Below, one piece after another: positions 1-11,322 of a stretch of DNA of 64,000 nucleotides. Origin of the DNA: Parietichytrium sp. I65-24A (lineage: Eukaryota; Sar; Bigyra; Thraustochytrida; Thraustochytriidae); NCBI GenBank assembly GCA_012862575.1, contig BLSF01000038.1:348729-412728 (forward strand). The letters run 5' to 3'. The translations under genes were made by a program, and so were the position numbers. Every line of letters begins with the position of its first letter. Position 1 is the first letter of the stretch. A model generated the notes under the pieces. That model had not been told where the DNA came from, searched no databases, and saw only the letters and a list, made by a program, of their open reading frames with translations.

Positions 1-3000
1 ACTCGACTTTGAAGTTGTCGATGAAGCTGAGATATGACTTTGGCGTTTGATACACATTTCGACGCATCTTCTTCTCGTACTCGGTACAGGAGTCCACAAT
101 AATCCGGTGCACAGAAGCCATAAACTCCACGAGATTTTGACGCACAACCGGGTTGTTGTTCATGCCTTCTGGCTCCTCCACGCCCTCTACGGGCTCCGGA
201 GCATCGTTTGAACGGAGATACATCCCGGTCTCTCCAGGATTGTAAGAGTTGATGAAACCGGCTGCCACATCTTTCAGAGCTGCCTCAGGCCATCGCAGGA
301 ACCAGTTGATCGAGCAGCAATTGATTAGTCCCGGGAACTTTCTCGCGCGCTCTGCAAACTTTGGATTCACTGGAGACATGCAGAGGACGACGTGAAGATT
401 GTTCTTGCAAGTGTCAAAGAAGAACTGCCTAAGGCTCGCTGGGTTTACTTCAAAGTCGGCGCCGCGTTCGCGCAGCGCATGGACTTCCAAGTCTGCAGTC
501 AGGCCAATCATATCCTCCTTCGAGAAAAGCCCTGGGATTTCCCCGGTCATCAAAAGAGTGTTGATGACTTCCAAGAACGCTTCGTCTTTGATATCCTGGT
601 CAGTAAAGAGGAAGGTCACTTCGCGTCTCTCCTGGCCTGCGATACGGTACAGCAGACGCAAGTCTTCCATGAGCGAGTTGACGTTGTACGTCTTGGTGAG
701 AGCAATTTGAAAGAGGTGGTGACCGGCGATGTAGGAGGCGAGACGAGTAAGGCTCTGTTTACCGCTGCCGCCGACTCCAACCAGTAGCGCAGAACCTCGT
801 GGCATGTTGATAATTCTCGAGATTCTAATGAGATAGTTGAGCGCATCGTCGAAAAGAACTAACTTGAGAGCCTGCGATGGGAACTCCTGATTTTGTTTTC
901 GCATGCACTCCTTGACTCTGTCGCGAATGTTTTCGATGGATCCACCATGTTCGTACACTTTTGGAGCTTCCGTCACAACGTCGCCATCATCATCGACGAC
1001 ATCGTCTCGTAGAAAGTTGACGAAGGGCTCCGCGGACTTTCGGTATATTTCCTCGGCCATGATTTGATCGTTCCCGTGGGCATCCTCCACCTGCGAAGCA
1101 ACCTGCAGTCCCGACTTTTCGACCTTTTTGGCGATTTCGTCGCCGAATGTGTCTTGTAGAACCAGAGCGGCGTGTTCCAAGTACCTGATTTTGTCGAGCT
1201 GGTCGACCAGCTTGTCACAGAAGACACGCTCACACTCATGGCGCCACAACTTGACAATGGTCATAGCTTGATCTTGATTGGGCTTGACGATGCTGCCATT
1301 CAAAATTGTTTCTTTGGGGCAAAGAAGAATTCCTTGGAACACGCGACTCACATCTCTCATGTTGAACACGTAGTGAAACTTGCGAGGGGTGGGTAAAAAT
1401 TTGCGCTGTGCCCATTGCCATATCTGGATCGTAGCGGTGGTGAGACGTACGACTACGTCAAGCGCTTGTTTCGTAAAATCGCCGCTAGTGTCCGAGGAGA
1501 AGCGCCCAGAAAGCATCTGGCCATAAATATTGTTGATCGACGTGATGGATGGAAGCACCATATTGAAGATGAAAAAGTGTCTCTTCAAGCGATTTGGAAT
1601 GTCATTGTTGCCACCACCTGGATGGGACATCGCCGCCACATATTGAAGATCTTCGCAATGCTTCATGTCGCCACGCTTGTCCTTGTCGAGGAACGCAAAG
1701 CAGCTAAACTCAATGAGATGGCGAGCAAACTCCAAGGTTGGCTGGTCACCCCATTCGTTGATGGAAGGCATCGAAAGGTCGTCCAAGAAAATAGTCATCT
1801 TCTTGCCGCCTGCAGGTCCAAAGTTCTTCCCACCACGTTTGTCGAGCTCGCCCTCGATCGCGCTTTGCAAGCCAATTGGTTTCGTGGCAGAACTAAAGTT
1901 GATCCGCTTCAGAGATTGCGCTGTGCTGTCGAGCTTGGCAAAGTACATGAGAGCGGTTGAAGTCTTGGCAGTTCCAGATCCACCAACCATCATAACTGGC
2001 AACTTGTGCCGATGCGCGCTGTCAATCAAAAAGCAAGCTCTGGTGCTGTCCATGGTTGGCACCAAAAGGTTCGAAAAGTCAAGGGGAATCTCGTCTGGAA
2101 GCTTATCTCCATTTGCATCGCTCTCCTCGCCGTTCGCCACGCGTCCTTGCGCTGGGTATTCCCATGTTTCGGGCTCCCATTGCACCCAGTTAAGAGTGCT
2201 CAGGTCGACGCCGTACTCGAAACAAGTTTCGTCCTTGTTGTCAAGCTCCGGCAGGCTGTCCCTGTCGATCGTTCGAAGGTACTCATCGAACTTCTTGCGC
2301 CCATCTGGCTCGAGATTTCCTCCAATGGACCACATTAGAGACATGACGAAGAGCTTCTCGAGCTCCTCCTCGAACTCTACCGTTGTTTCGCTGAGCTTCA
2401 CTTGCTTGAGCATCGATGTGAGCAGATTCAAGAGACTGGTGACCTTGCCAACGCGCGAAGTTTGGATGACCTCATCGTCGAATTCCCCGCGCTGCATTCT
2501 GCGGAAGATCTCGCCTGGGTCAGAAAAGGTGCAGGTTCCAACCCACTTTGCAAAAAGACTTGCGACAAATTGGGCCACTTCCTCAGGCTGGGTTTGCATC
2601 CAAGCGCGGGAAACCGCGTCCCAGTCCAAGCAAGTCTCTGAGACGTAGATGATTCCCGCGCGAGAGACAGTTGCAGGAGAGGCATTCCGGAGAGATTCCA
2701 CCTCGAAGAGGATTTTGTTTTGATCGGTCATTGGAATGCGATCACCATTGGCCAGCGTCAGAATCTTGTTGTCATCCAACACCGTGTTGAGATCTTCGAT
2801 CCAGATGGCATCCACCGGACCATCGCAAATCAGCCAAGTGTTAAACTTGTTGCTTCGCTGATTCATTTTGGCCCACGTGGCAGCAAAGACACCTGTTGTC
2901 CATTCCCCAGAGACCTTGTCGACTTCGCCATACATCTCGGCAGCACGAATCGCCTTTGGGTTTATGCGCTGGAACTTGAAAGTTGTCGATGTTGTGCGAG

Positions 3001-6000
3001 ACAGGGCAGCTGCAAGTGTGTTGCAAATTTCAGTTTTACCTCCCCCGGCTGGCCCCACGAGCATGATACCATGGCGAACGAGGTACGTTTCGTATAACTG
3101 AACGATCTTCTCAACCCACGACTCCTGCAAAATGAGCCCCTTCTCAAGTACGACATTGTGAATCGCCTCCTGAACATCTGGGTAAGTAGAGACGGGCGGG
3201 GCCTTGCATTTTGGAAAGAGATCGGAGAGCAAAGAGAGAAAGAGAGGAACGTCCTGCGCAACCAATTTAGAGGCATTCATGTCCCTCAGAGTTCTGTACA
3301 TCAGAAACTCCTCCTCCTTGTCCAGGTTCTCACGTTTGTTGGCCCCGCAAGTCCTCAGCACAGAAAGGATGTTGCGAAGTCCAAAATCGTAGTGCTTTTG
3401 ATGAGAGAGCTGCTCCTCGCACAATTTGTACAGTTGAGCAAACTTCTTTGCAAGTGACGGAAAGTACGTGTAGCCAACGCTGCATAGCTTGACCTTCATG
3501 ATGATCATTCGGTCAGGAACCATCATAGCCACACCACGGAAGAGGGACTTGAGGTTCTCTGGCAGCTCCTGTCTTCCAGCGTAACCGGGGTTCATGGTGA
3601 TGAAAAACCCGCACACCAGATTGAGATTGCAAGGGTTTGGATCACCAGGGAAGAGAAACGTGTTTGCATGGGCTTTCTTCGCGATCTGGATGGCGAGAAC
3701 TTGCTGCGCTACCACGGAGAGGACAGGCAAAGTGATGCGATTGAATTCATCAAAGCAGCCCCATAAGCCGCCTTGGCAAAGACCCTTGAAGATTTTTCCA
3801 CAGTCACGGTAGGACATCTGGTCGGTACAATTTTGAACCATCACATAGATTCCGAGCGCGCGGCCCATATCCTTGACCGTCTCGGTCTTCCCAGTCCCAG
3901 CAGGGCCCGCGGGCGCACCACCAAAGCTCATGCCTAATGCTTGAGCTAGAGTAATGTAGCACCGGTCTGTCAGTGGAGTAATTACGAGACGCTCTCGGCA
4001 GCCAAGGTACTCGTATGAGTAATTGAACTCCACATCAGTAATTGAGATCGCAAGCGTTCCATTGTCGCTGATGGTGTCTTTGCCTTCGTTGCGCCATTCG
4101 AACCTGCATTGCTTTTGCCATTCGAAATCTTGTGGATCAGAAATACGCCGTTGTTTGTACAGAGTAAGAATGTCATTTATCACGTCTCGTTGATGCACTT
4201 GAATGGTGACCAGAGACTCGATCTTGATCCTGTTGATCTTCGACCCAAGCTCTGTGAGACACCATCTGGATAACTCGGAGAGTATCTCGGATGCCTTGGT
4301 GCTGCAATCCTTGATTGAGTTCTTCTTGTGTTTGCACACATTCAGCGCTTCTAGACAGTCAGCAGTCCAAATGAGCTGGATCGCAAGAAGGGCAAATTGG
4401 CCAGGCAACGAGTCTACGAGCCCGCGAAGCTGAGAAATGTCGCTAACTGCAGAGGCTCTGGACGCGCACTCCCGCGTGATGTTCTTCATGGTGCCCTGAT
4501 GCTCCACGAGCAGATCCATGAGCCAGTCCTCGATGTTGCCTTTGCATTGCACCTTGTTCGTGAGCGTGATACGCTCCTCATCAGAACCTACACGTGAGAA
4601 GAACGCCTCAATGAACTGAGAGTTGTTGCGCTCGTGCACCACCTCATCGATGCTGTCAAAGATCTTCTCGTAATACGGCTGAATGGCAAGCGGGTCGGAG
4701 CCTTGTGAGAGCACCTGAAGCAAGACTGGATTGCTGACAAAGTAGAAGCGAGGGAACTTGTTCCGCTTTTGCTCCAAGTATCCTTCCAAACTCTTCTGGC
4801 ACTTTTCTAGCTCGTTGTAAAAGACGATCAGATTCTGCTTCAAGATGTCGTTCTGGCAGGCCTGGATGACGTTCTTTGTATCATAGGCTTTGCGCATCAC
4901 CTTGTCAAAGTCCTTGTCAATCTTTTGAAACTTCTTGGCCTCCATTGGAAGCTGCTTTGCAATATCTCCGCCAGAGAATACCGACTCCAGGGAGCACCAC
5001 AAAGTCTGAACCTTGATCCATCGCTCAAGAGTCTCTGCAGTGTCCGAAGTAGTGATGAGCATTGACTGTGCCTCATCCCTGAACGGAGCAACGTGCCTCA
5101 TTGTGAGCATGGTCTGAAGTTGCATCTGTGCTTCTTCCAGATCCTCGACGATTGGTAGCACATTCTTGAAGACATAGATTCCGCGAGACTTCCAAACGAT
5201 AAAGTCAAACTCGCGGAGCTGCCAGGCCTCTGCAATCTCTGCAATTTTGTTTTGGATTGCCAGCTGCCGATCTGCGCTCTCGCAGATTTCCACGATATCT
5301 TCCGCGACCTGGGTCAGTTTGGCCTCCAGCAAGGTGTGGAGTCTAAAGTCAGGGCCCACCACGAGCTCAGTGCCACACTTTCTAGAGACCTCCGTCCAGT
5401 GTCGCTGCATGATACTTGGCTTTGCAAGGGCCTGGAGCAGTGGAAGCGCCACTGTAAATTCGTCAATTTGCTTCTTCAAGTCCTTGTACGCGTCCCAATC
5501 ACGGAGTTTTGGAGGCATCTTCTTGCAACGAGCGGAAAACGACTCCATCTTGTCTGCCATTCCGTCGATATCGTCTCTGACACGCTCCCATTCTACTGCC
5601 TTCCAGTCTTCGATGGTGTCAATGACGTCGGTGTAAAGTTTGTACAGCTGGTCAAGCAGCGCAAGCTCTTTCTTTGTCTTTGTGAGCTCTGGGTAGACTG
5701 TTGGTTGGAGGGCAAAAAGTTCCTCGCCGTTTCGGTAAAGGTTGTACTTGCGCTCCCTAATTTCGTACTCCTCATGAAAGCGGCGAAGGCGGTCCACCGC
5801 CACCTTTGGCGAGATCCCAGGGACCATGGGTCCATTCGCAACAAAGTCGTTGCGAAAGACAATCACGTCATTGACGAATTCCTTGATATCTCGTAGCAGC
5901 TTGCGCTTGAAGCTTTCCTGGAGCTCACTGAGCTCGTCAGTGACGCGTTCGGCATAGTCGACGAGGCACTCCCATCTGTAACGGAGGACTTCCTTGTTGT

Positions 6001-9000
6001 CGTTTTCTTGGTCCCCGAGGCCCTGAGTCCCGACAAAACGCTCCAACATATTGTACATGTCCAATACAGGCGAGATTTCCTGCTCAATACCCGACTCGCG
6101 TTCGCGAATCTCTCGCAGAACATCCATGATGCTAGAAAGTTCCTGCAAGACGTCAGAGTTGCTACTACTGCTCTCCTTTTGAACGAGCTTTTTGATATTC
6201 TCGCTGCGCTTGAGTCGCTGCTCGGTCTGCTTCATATAGTTGTAAAGCTGATCCATATCGTTGCGAGCTTGTTCATGTAGAAACCGGGAGAAGGTAAGCT
6301 TCCAGGTCTGCACCTCGTACCTCAAGTTGTTCTTGAGAGTAGAGGTGTTGATTGAGAGTGCTCCAATGACGTGCATAGAAGTGATCTCGTTGATTTGGCG
6401 ATCCACTTGCTGAAACTCGAGAAGCTTGGCCTCGTATTCGGAGAGATTTGGCTTGGTAGCCATAAACTTGTTGTAAGCGCGATCTTTGTCGTCGCTCCAC
6501 AACCACTGGTATTCGTAGAATCGCTCCAAGTACTTTGTCACGTTTTGCTTCAACCCTTGGACGCTGCCCGTGAGGAGGAGGCAGACCACAGCGATCTGAA
6601 GGTCGCAGGTGATATCGTCAAAGAATGTTCTGCGCTCTTCTTCGACGATTTCGTCTTGGTCCCAGTCATAAAGCGCCTTGGAGCATTTGAGGACAGCTAG
6701 AGCGGACTTATTGATAGCATTTTGCACATCGTCGAGATCTGGCGTAATCTGCACCTTCGGGGTCTGCAAGTTCACAAAGAGCTCGAAGAAAGGGCGCTCG
6801 ACAAACAAGAACCCTCCAGCAGCCCCACCGCGGTTCCCCACACGCTCTTTGATCATGTTGAGGGAGTTCTTGGTGCATTTTAGCAGCGCGCAGTACATTT
6901 TGTAGCGATAGTTATGTTTAACGGCTGCCATCTCCTCTAGAGACACGGGCTCGATGTGTGGGTCGAGAGAGTAGCTCTTGACGAGGTCCATAAGGTCATT
7001 TACTGCGTGTTCGATCTCCACATTCTTGCCATGAAGGAACTTGCTTTGCACACGGATGCGCTTTTCCTGCATGGCGACAAAGTCGCTGAGCTGGGTGCTC
7101 CGGTCTGAAGGGAGGTCCACCAGCACAGTTTTGCTAACGATTTTGAGATTCTTCTCGATGCGATTCTCAATGATGTCGTTGATATTTGTCACAAGTTCCT
7201 CTAGCTTGGCAAGTCCGCTGTGGATGTGGTGCTTGTAAGCATCAATGTTCATCGAAGTCCACGTCAGGGTGATCATCCCTGGCCGAAGCTTGTATTCCAT
7301 GTCGCGCATGTGCGGCTTGAGGAGATCTGCTGCCACGGGAATGACACGACGAGTCACCCTCTCGTACTCCTTGAGCGCGTACTGCAAGTCGTTGTAGTAC
7401 GACTTGAATTTTGACTCTTGGAGCAAAACTATTTTCGCAGACTCTGGGATGTCAATTCCCATTCGATCCAAGCATTTTGCCTCGCGAATGAGCTGCAAGA
7501 TCTCTTGGTCAAAGTTGACGTACAACCTGTTGTCGTCCGGATGACGAATTATGAGCGTGGCTTGGAGCCCCGCCTTGGCCGTTTCGATACTCTGCTGCCA
7601 GGCCTGAAACCAGAGGTACTCAAACGCCACCAGAGTCCGCGCGACCTTGTTGTAAGTCTTGATGATACGCTTGGCGTCCTTGGTGGAGAGGACGTTTTGA
7701 TTGGACTCGAATTTCTTCATTGGCTCCTCGATGCGCTTGAGCAAATGGCGTGACCACATGATGTTGCCACTCACGGGAGGTAAGTTACGCGGGATTGGTG
7801 GGGCGTGCTTGTGTTTCTCGTAAAGCTGTTGAACCACTTCGAGCTCCAACCCGTAGTTTTGGAAGATGATGTTGAACTTGCTATCCAGGTCCGACTTGAG
7901 GTTCTCGCGCTGCAAGATAGCCTGGAACTTTTTCAGGAGGTTGAGTGAGTTCTCGATGGAGGTGATCCTCTCAAAGCTGTCGTTGATAAACTGCTGGAGC
8001 GACGTTTCCAGGTCAGAGATTGCCACATTGAATTCTACATAGTCGCGATCGAATTTATTGTTGTGGTAGTCGAGGAGATCGTGGTTTTTGCGCCGAAACT
8101 CGGTAATAATCTGCTGAAACTGACCAGTGAGCGCCTCCATCCCCTCCAGCTTGTGATTCGCGAGTGCCTTGAACTGATGTATGGTGCTAAACATATCAAT
8201 GAGTTTGATCACTCTGCGGCAGAAGAGATCAAACTTGCCAAAAATTTGTTGCTCCGAGAAGTCAAACTGCTTGCCTTTTGGCATGGTCAGCAGCTTGTCC
8301 TTTGTGAGGCGATAGTTCTCCTGGTACGCGTCATTGAGCTTGAGGCACGACTCGAGATTATGCACCAAAGTTTCCGGGTCTTGAGCCCACAAGTCCGGAT
8401 TGTTGGCAACGATGCAGGTCTTGCAGTTGGTGATCATCTGGTTGGTGATTTTGCTGAATAGGTTGGTCATTCGCTCCGTGGTGTTATAGTAGCGCGCAAT
8501 GGTGTGAATCATTTTAATAGAGTTCATCAAAGCGGGCAACGTGTCAACAATGGATGGCGGGGAGCCAGCGTAAAGGGGCTCGATGAACTTCTCCAGAGTG
8601 AAGAGGTACTTTACATTGTCCTTAGCTTCGTTCGCTGCTTCTGTGATGTTGATGTCAATTTGCTTCCATCTCCGCAAGAGAGAAAAGACCTTTTGGCGGT
8701 TGGCATCCTGGGGGTTCTTGGTAAGGCTGGAGAGTACTCCGATTACAGTCTTGCAGTCTTTTGTCTTGAGCTGTTCAGTGATACTGGTTAATCGCTGCAT
8801 TCTTCTTCTCCACGACTCCAGTTCGGTCATGGGGCCTGCGTCCGAAGACGAACTGTCGTACACGTCGCTGTTGCCCTCGAGGTAGCCTTCGATTTGGTTG
8901 CACCATTCCTCCAGAAGAGCCTCAAAGTGATTCACCAATTCTTGATCCTCTTTGGACCGCTGTGACAAGTTGCGGCCGTCCGCGTCAAATCGCTTGTCTG

Positions 9001-9547
9001 GTTTGCGGAGCTCAAGGCCGCCGTACAGGCTCTTGATAGATTCCTTCAACTCGCTTACGACCTTCTCGCAGGAGTCCAGAAACTCGCGCGTTTGCTCCTT
9101 GTCTGCTCGTCCCCAGTCGGCGCGGCTCTCGCACAGCGGCTTGTAGAGTCTGGACAAGCTCAGCTCCAAGCTCTTGAGAGGATCGTCGCCGATCTCTCCA
9201 TGCACCAGATTCTCACAGCATGGGATGTCCTTGTCAACTGGGCCGAGCCGCAAAAAGTAGCAGGATCGCTTCCCTCTGAAGCGCACCTTGTCGTCAAGCC
9301 CAGCCGAGAAAAGAAGCTTGTTTTCCGGTCCCTTCGGCAGCCAGTCGCCGCTCTCTGTCATGACATACTCTGGTTGGTAGAACACAAAGCAGCTAGCTGG
9401 CCCGCCCTCGTTAAGTACGCCGTCCAGCGTTTCGAAGTTGTGTTGGCTCTTTAGCGCCTCCTCCACTTGTCCGCTTTCAACCGCAAACGTGTCCTGTATA
9501 CGCGCGATGCACCATCGCATCCGCGATGTCACGATCTTGGACGTCAT
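1..9547 (-). CDS. Outer-arm axonemal dynein heavy chain, gamma (DNAH5/DNAH8) type; partial, 3' end outside window
   Basis: This is an ATP-driven minus-end motor of the ciliary outer dynein arm. One uninterrupted frame of 3182 codons runs from ATG 9547 to the left edge; an in-frame stop lies upstream and no other ATG intervenes. The N-terminal tail and linker fill roughly residues 1-1800. The motor follows: AAA1 P-loop GPAGTGKTE near residues 1881-1889 with CFDEFNR after it, AAA2 GPAGGGKTE near 2166, AAA3 GGSGTAKTS near 2521 and AAA4 GVGGSGKQS near 2928. The visible part stops just before the stalk and microtubule-binding domain, so about 1300 residues are missing compared with the usual 4500. 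The phrases LYKLCEEQLS and HYDFGLRNILSVLRT after AAA1 are those of DNAH5/8-type chains rather than beta or cytoplasmic chains. Class assignment is by recognition, not alignment. No intron is seen. Confidence 0.95.
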   Translation of the reverse strand, partial: MTSKIVTSRMRWCIARIQDTFAVESGQVEEALKSQHNFETLDGVLNEGGPASCFVFYQPEYVMTESGDWLPKGPENKLLFSAGLDDKVRFRGKRSCYFLRLGPVDKDIPCCENLVHGEIGDDPLKSLELSLSRLYKPLCESRADWGRADKEQTREFLDSCEKVVSELKESIKSLYGGLELRKPDKRFDADGRNLSQRSKEDQELVNHFEALLEEWCNQIEGYLEGNSDVYDSSSSDAGPMTELESWRRRMQRLTSITEQLKTKDCKTVIGVLSSLTKNPQDANRQKVFSLLRRWKQIDINITEAANEAKDNVKYLFTLEKFIEPLYAGSPPSIVDTLPALMNSIKMIHTIARYYNTTERMTNLFSKITNQMITNCKTCIVANNPDLWAQDPETLVHNLESCLKLNDAYQENYRLTKDKLLTMPKGKQFDFSEQQIFGKFDLFCRRVIKLIDMFSTIHQFKALANHKLEGMEALTGQFQQIITEFRRKNHDLLDYHNNKFDRDYVEFNVAISDLETSLQQFINDSFERITSIENSLNLLKKFQAILQRENLKSDLDSKFNIIFQNYGLELEVVQQLYEKHKHAPPIPRNLPPVSGNIMWSRHLLKRIEEPMKKFESNQNVLSTKDAKRIIKTYNKVARTLVAFEYLWFQAWQQSIETAKAGLQATLIIRHPDDNRLYVNFDQEILQLIREAKCLDRMGIDIPESAKIVLLQESKFKSYYNDLQYALKEYERVTRRVIPVAADLLKPHMRDMEYKLRPGMITLTWTSMNIDAYKHHIHSGLAKLEELVTNINDIIENRIEKNLKIVSKTVLVDLPSDRSTQLSDFVAMQEKRIRVQSKFLHGKNVEIEHAVNDLMDLVKSYSLDPHIEPVSLEEMAAVKHNYRYKMYCALLKCTKNSLNMIKERVGNRGGAAGGFLFVERPFFELFVNLQTPKVQITPDLDDVQNAINKSALAVLKCSKALYDWDQDEIVEEERRTFFDDITCDLQIAVVCLLLTGSVQGLKQNVTKYLERFYEYQWLWSDDKDRAYNKFMATKPNLSEYEAKLLEFQQVDRQINEITSMHVIGALSINTSTLKNNLRYEVQTWKLTFSRFLHEQARNDMDQLYNYMKQTEQRLKRSENIKKLVQKESSSSNSDVLQELSSIMDVLREIRERESGIEQEISPVLDMYNMLERFVGTQGLGDQENDNKEVLRYRWECLVDYAERVTDELSELQESFKRKLLRDIKEFVNDVIVFRNDFVANGPMVPGISPKVAVDRLRRFHEEYEIRERKYNLYRNGEELFALQPTVYPELTKTKKELALLDQLYKLYTDVIDTIEDWKAVEWERVRDDIDGMADKMESFSARCKKMPPKLRDWDAYKDLKKQIDEFTVALPLLQALAKPSIMQRHWTEVSRKCGTELVVGPDFRLHTLLEAKLTQVAEDIVEICESADRQLAIQNKIAEIAEAWQLREFDFIVWKSRGIYVFKNVLPIVEDLEEAQMQLQTMLTMRHVAPFRDEAQSMLITTSDTAETLERWIKVQTLWCSLESVFSGGDIAKQLPMEAKKFQKIDKDFDKVMRKAYDTKNVIQACQNDILKQNLIVFYNELEKCQKSLEGYLEQKRNKFPRFYFVSNPVLLQVLSQGSDPLAIQPYYEKIFDSIDEVVHERNNSQFIEAFFSRVGSDEERITLTNKVQCKGNIEDWLMDLLVEHQGTMKNITRECASRASAVSDISQLRGLVDSLPGQFALLAIQLIWTADCLEALNVCKHKKNSIKDCSTKASEILSELSRWCLTELGSKINRIKIESLVTIQVHQRDVINDILTLYKQRRISDPQDFEWQKQCRFEWRNEGKDTISDNGTLAISITDVEFNYSYEYLGCRERLVITPLTDRCYITLAQALGMSFGGAPAGPAGTGKTETVKDMGRALGIYVMVQNCTDQMSYRDCGKIFKGLCQGGLWGCFDEFNRITLPVLSVVAQQVLAIQIAKKAHANTFLFPGDPNPCNLNLVCGFFITMNPGYAGRQELPENLKSLFRGVAMMVPDRMIIMKVKLCSVGYTYFPSLAKKFAQLYKLCEEQLSHQKHYDFGLRNILSVLRTCGANKRENLDKEEEFLMYRTLRDMNASKLVAQDVPLFLSLLSDLFPKCKAPPVSTYPDVQEAIHNVVLEKGLILQESWVEKIVQLYETYLVRHGIMLVGPAGGGKTEICNTLAAALSRTTSTTFKFQRINPKAIRAAEMYGEVDKVSGEWTTGVFAATWAKMNQRSNKFNTWLICDGPVDAIWIEDLNTVLDDNKILTLANGDRIPMTDQNKILFEVESLRNASPATVSRAGIIYVSETCLDWDAVSRAWMQTQPEEVAQFVASLFAKWVGTCTFSDPGEIFRRMQRGEFDDEVIQTSRVGKVTSLLNLLTSMLKQVKLSETTVEFEEELEKLFVMSLMWSIGGNLEPDGRKKFDEYLRTIDRDSLPELDNKDETCFEYGVDLSTLNWVQWEPETWEYPAQGRVANGEESDANGDKLPDEIPLDFSNLLVPTMDSTRACFLIDSAHRHKLPVMMVGGSGTAKTSTALMYFAKLDSTAQSLKRINFSSATKPIGLQSAIEGELDKRGGKNFGPAGGKKMTIFLDDLSMPSINEWGDQPTLEFARHLIEFSCFAFLDKDKRGDMKHCEDLQYVAAMSHPGGGNNDIPNRLKRHFFIFNMVLPSITSINNIYGQMLSGRFSSDTSGDFTKQALDVVVRLTTATIQIWQWAQRKFLPTPRKFHYVFNMRDVSRVFQGILLCPKETILNGSIVKPNQDQAMTIVKLWRHECERVFCDKLVDQLDKIRYLEHAALVLQDTFGDEIAKKVEKSGLQVASQVEDAHGNDQIMAEEIYRKSAEPFVNFLRDDVVDDDGDVVTEAPKVYEHGGSIENIRDRVKECMRKQNQEFPSQALKLVLFDDALNYLIRISRIINMPRGSALLVGVGGSGKQSLTRLASYIAGHHLFQIALTKTYNVNSLMEDLRLLYRIAGQERREVTFLFTDQDIKDEAFLEVINTLLMTGEIPGLFSKEDMIGLTADLEVHALRERGADFEVNPASLRQFFFDTCKNNLHVVLCMSPVNPKFAERARKFPGLINCCSINWFLRWPEAALKDVAAGFINSYNPGETGMYLRSNDAPEPVEGVEEPEGMNNNPVVRQNLVEFMASVHRIIVDSCTEYEKKMRRNVYQTPKSYLSFIDNFKVE

Positions 9548-9920
9548 ATCGCCGTTTCTTGTGAATGGACTTGAACCAACCACGATCACTTGTTCCGCGA
9601 CACGCCTTGCGCCAGATCTATAGCTATTTCACTCTGGTGTGGCCAGAACTCCTCCGCGGCTAACCAGCTCTTGCCCGTCTCTCCACCCTCCTTGCCGTCT
9701 CTTGGGCAGCACACGTCCTGCGCCTCCGGAACGGACACCGACAGGGCTTGGAGCCCAGACAACCACGCGGGAAACGCCGCCTCTTGCAAGACAAGTCAGG
9801 ACACAAGAGACAGAAGACAGAAGACAAGACCGCACCCTTGCGTTGCAAAAAAGCTCGGAGCCCAGCGCCCGGCACGGTGGTGCTGTCTGTGCTCGAGCTC
9901 TCGCTTTGCGTGCTTCGCGC

Positions 9921-9956
9921 TCAGTCTCAGTCTCAGTCTCAGTCTCAACAGTCTCA
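9921..9956. repeat. Hexamer microsatellite (CAGTCT)n
   Basis: About five consecutive CAGTCT units lie in the presumed promoter or 5' leader of the dynein gene. Confidence 0.85.
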
Positions 9957-11259
9957 CTTGGTCTTCTTGTTCCACACGTGAACGTGCTACGAGTGCTTTG
10001 CTTGCTAGCACCGGAAAGTAGAGCGTAAGAGAGCAGCAGTGCGATGAGACATAAGTTAATGAGACCAGACCACCTCGTTGGTCACGTTGCCGGCAAGTGT
10101 CCGCCCAGTTAGCGGTCGCCAGGCAACGCGCCTAGAAGTCACAGGAACCGTTCGTTCCCTCTCTTTCGAGGTTTCCCTTTTCCCCACCACAATTTCTTCG
10201 CAATTCTCGCGGCTCTTGCGACTTTTTCGCATACAACACCGCCGCCAAACCAGCGACTTGGCCGCTCTTTTTTCCTGCAGCTCCACAAAACCGCTCGGAG
10301 GTCAGTTCCCAGCCTCTTTATACACAAATCTTGGCTCGGTTCTCTCTCGGTACTCCTCTTCGCTATCCACTATCCACTATCCCCAGCTCATCCTCTACTT
10401 TTTAAACCCTGTTGTTATTGTGCTCTTTTATTATTTATATATACCCTTTTACCCTTTGCCCCTTTTCAGAGCTAACCTCTTGTTTTGTTTGGCACATTGA
10501 CAATGGAAAAAGATGGCAAAAAAGCTCGTTTCTTTTCTTTTTGGTCCTTCTATGCGCCGTAGTCAGAAGTAGTCGTTTGGTAGAAGCGGCTTACGAGTGC
10601 GATGATCGAATGACCGTTGAGGCCGTTGCCAGGGTCTTACCGCCGATGATAGTGGTAATTGGTATGTGGAGATGGTAGTTAGAGGTAGGAAATACTGGTA
10701 AGGTGTGGGAAATTTGCGGAGGATGTGCTGGAACACGAATGAGGGGAAAGAACTGAAAGACAGTATGAATGAAAGTAGTAAGGCAAGAAGTCTTGTGCGC
10801 GCGAAGACGAATGGTAGGCTACGTGTAGGTGCCGCTAGTCCAGCAGAATGCGTTTGTTCGCGAATATTCTCTTAAAAGAATAGTGGTTCGTTCTTCCAAT
10901 TGGGTTCCCCAGCTTTCACCACGTGTCCTGCACCCACCCCACCTTCTTCACTTAACTTCACCCACACGAAGTGAGAGTGTAAACAAACCCTATCGGAAGG
11001 TGGGGTACTGAATGGCACTTGGTCCTGCACAACCTTACCCAGCTTATGTGCACTAGCCATCACTAGCCACAGACAGGCCCGTCATTCTACAATCAGTTGC
11101 AGTTCAAAAAACATTTCTTCTTTGTTATTATTTTCCCGCAGTTTTCCGCATTGAACAGATTTCACGGAACATTTCTTTTTGACAGTGAATTCAATTGATT
11201 GGTTGTTGAGAGACTTTTTTTTGTCGAGTGTGCAACGACAGCCCCCTCTCACAGTTTCG

Positions 11260-11322
11260 AAAAGAAAAAAGAAAAAAGAAAAAAGAAAAAAGAAAAAAGA
11301 AAAAAGAAAAAAGAAAAAAAAG
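11260..11322. repeat. Heptamer microsatellite (AAAAAAG)n
   Basis: Roughly nine near-perfect AAAAAAG units form a purine-only strand of about 60 bases. It lies in non-coding DNA. Confidence 0.9.

Noticed and set aside
9550-9632. tRNA-like A-box and B-box on the minus strand (TAGC...TGG and GGTTCAAGTCC)
   Set aside because: The T-arm and acceptor stem do not pair when folded by eye, and the sequence runs into the dynein start region.
10412-10678. Frame with a signal-peptide-like hydrophobic stretch
   Set aside because: No ATG in frame, preceded by AT-rich DNA, and no second exon could be found.
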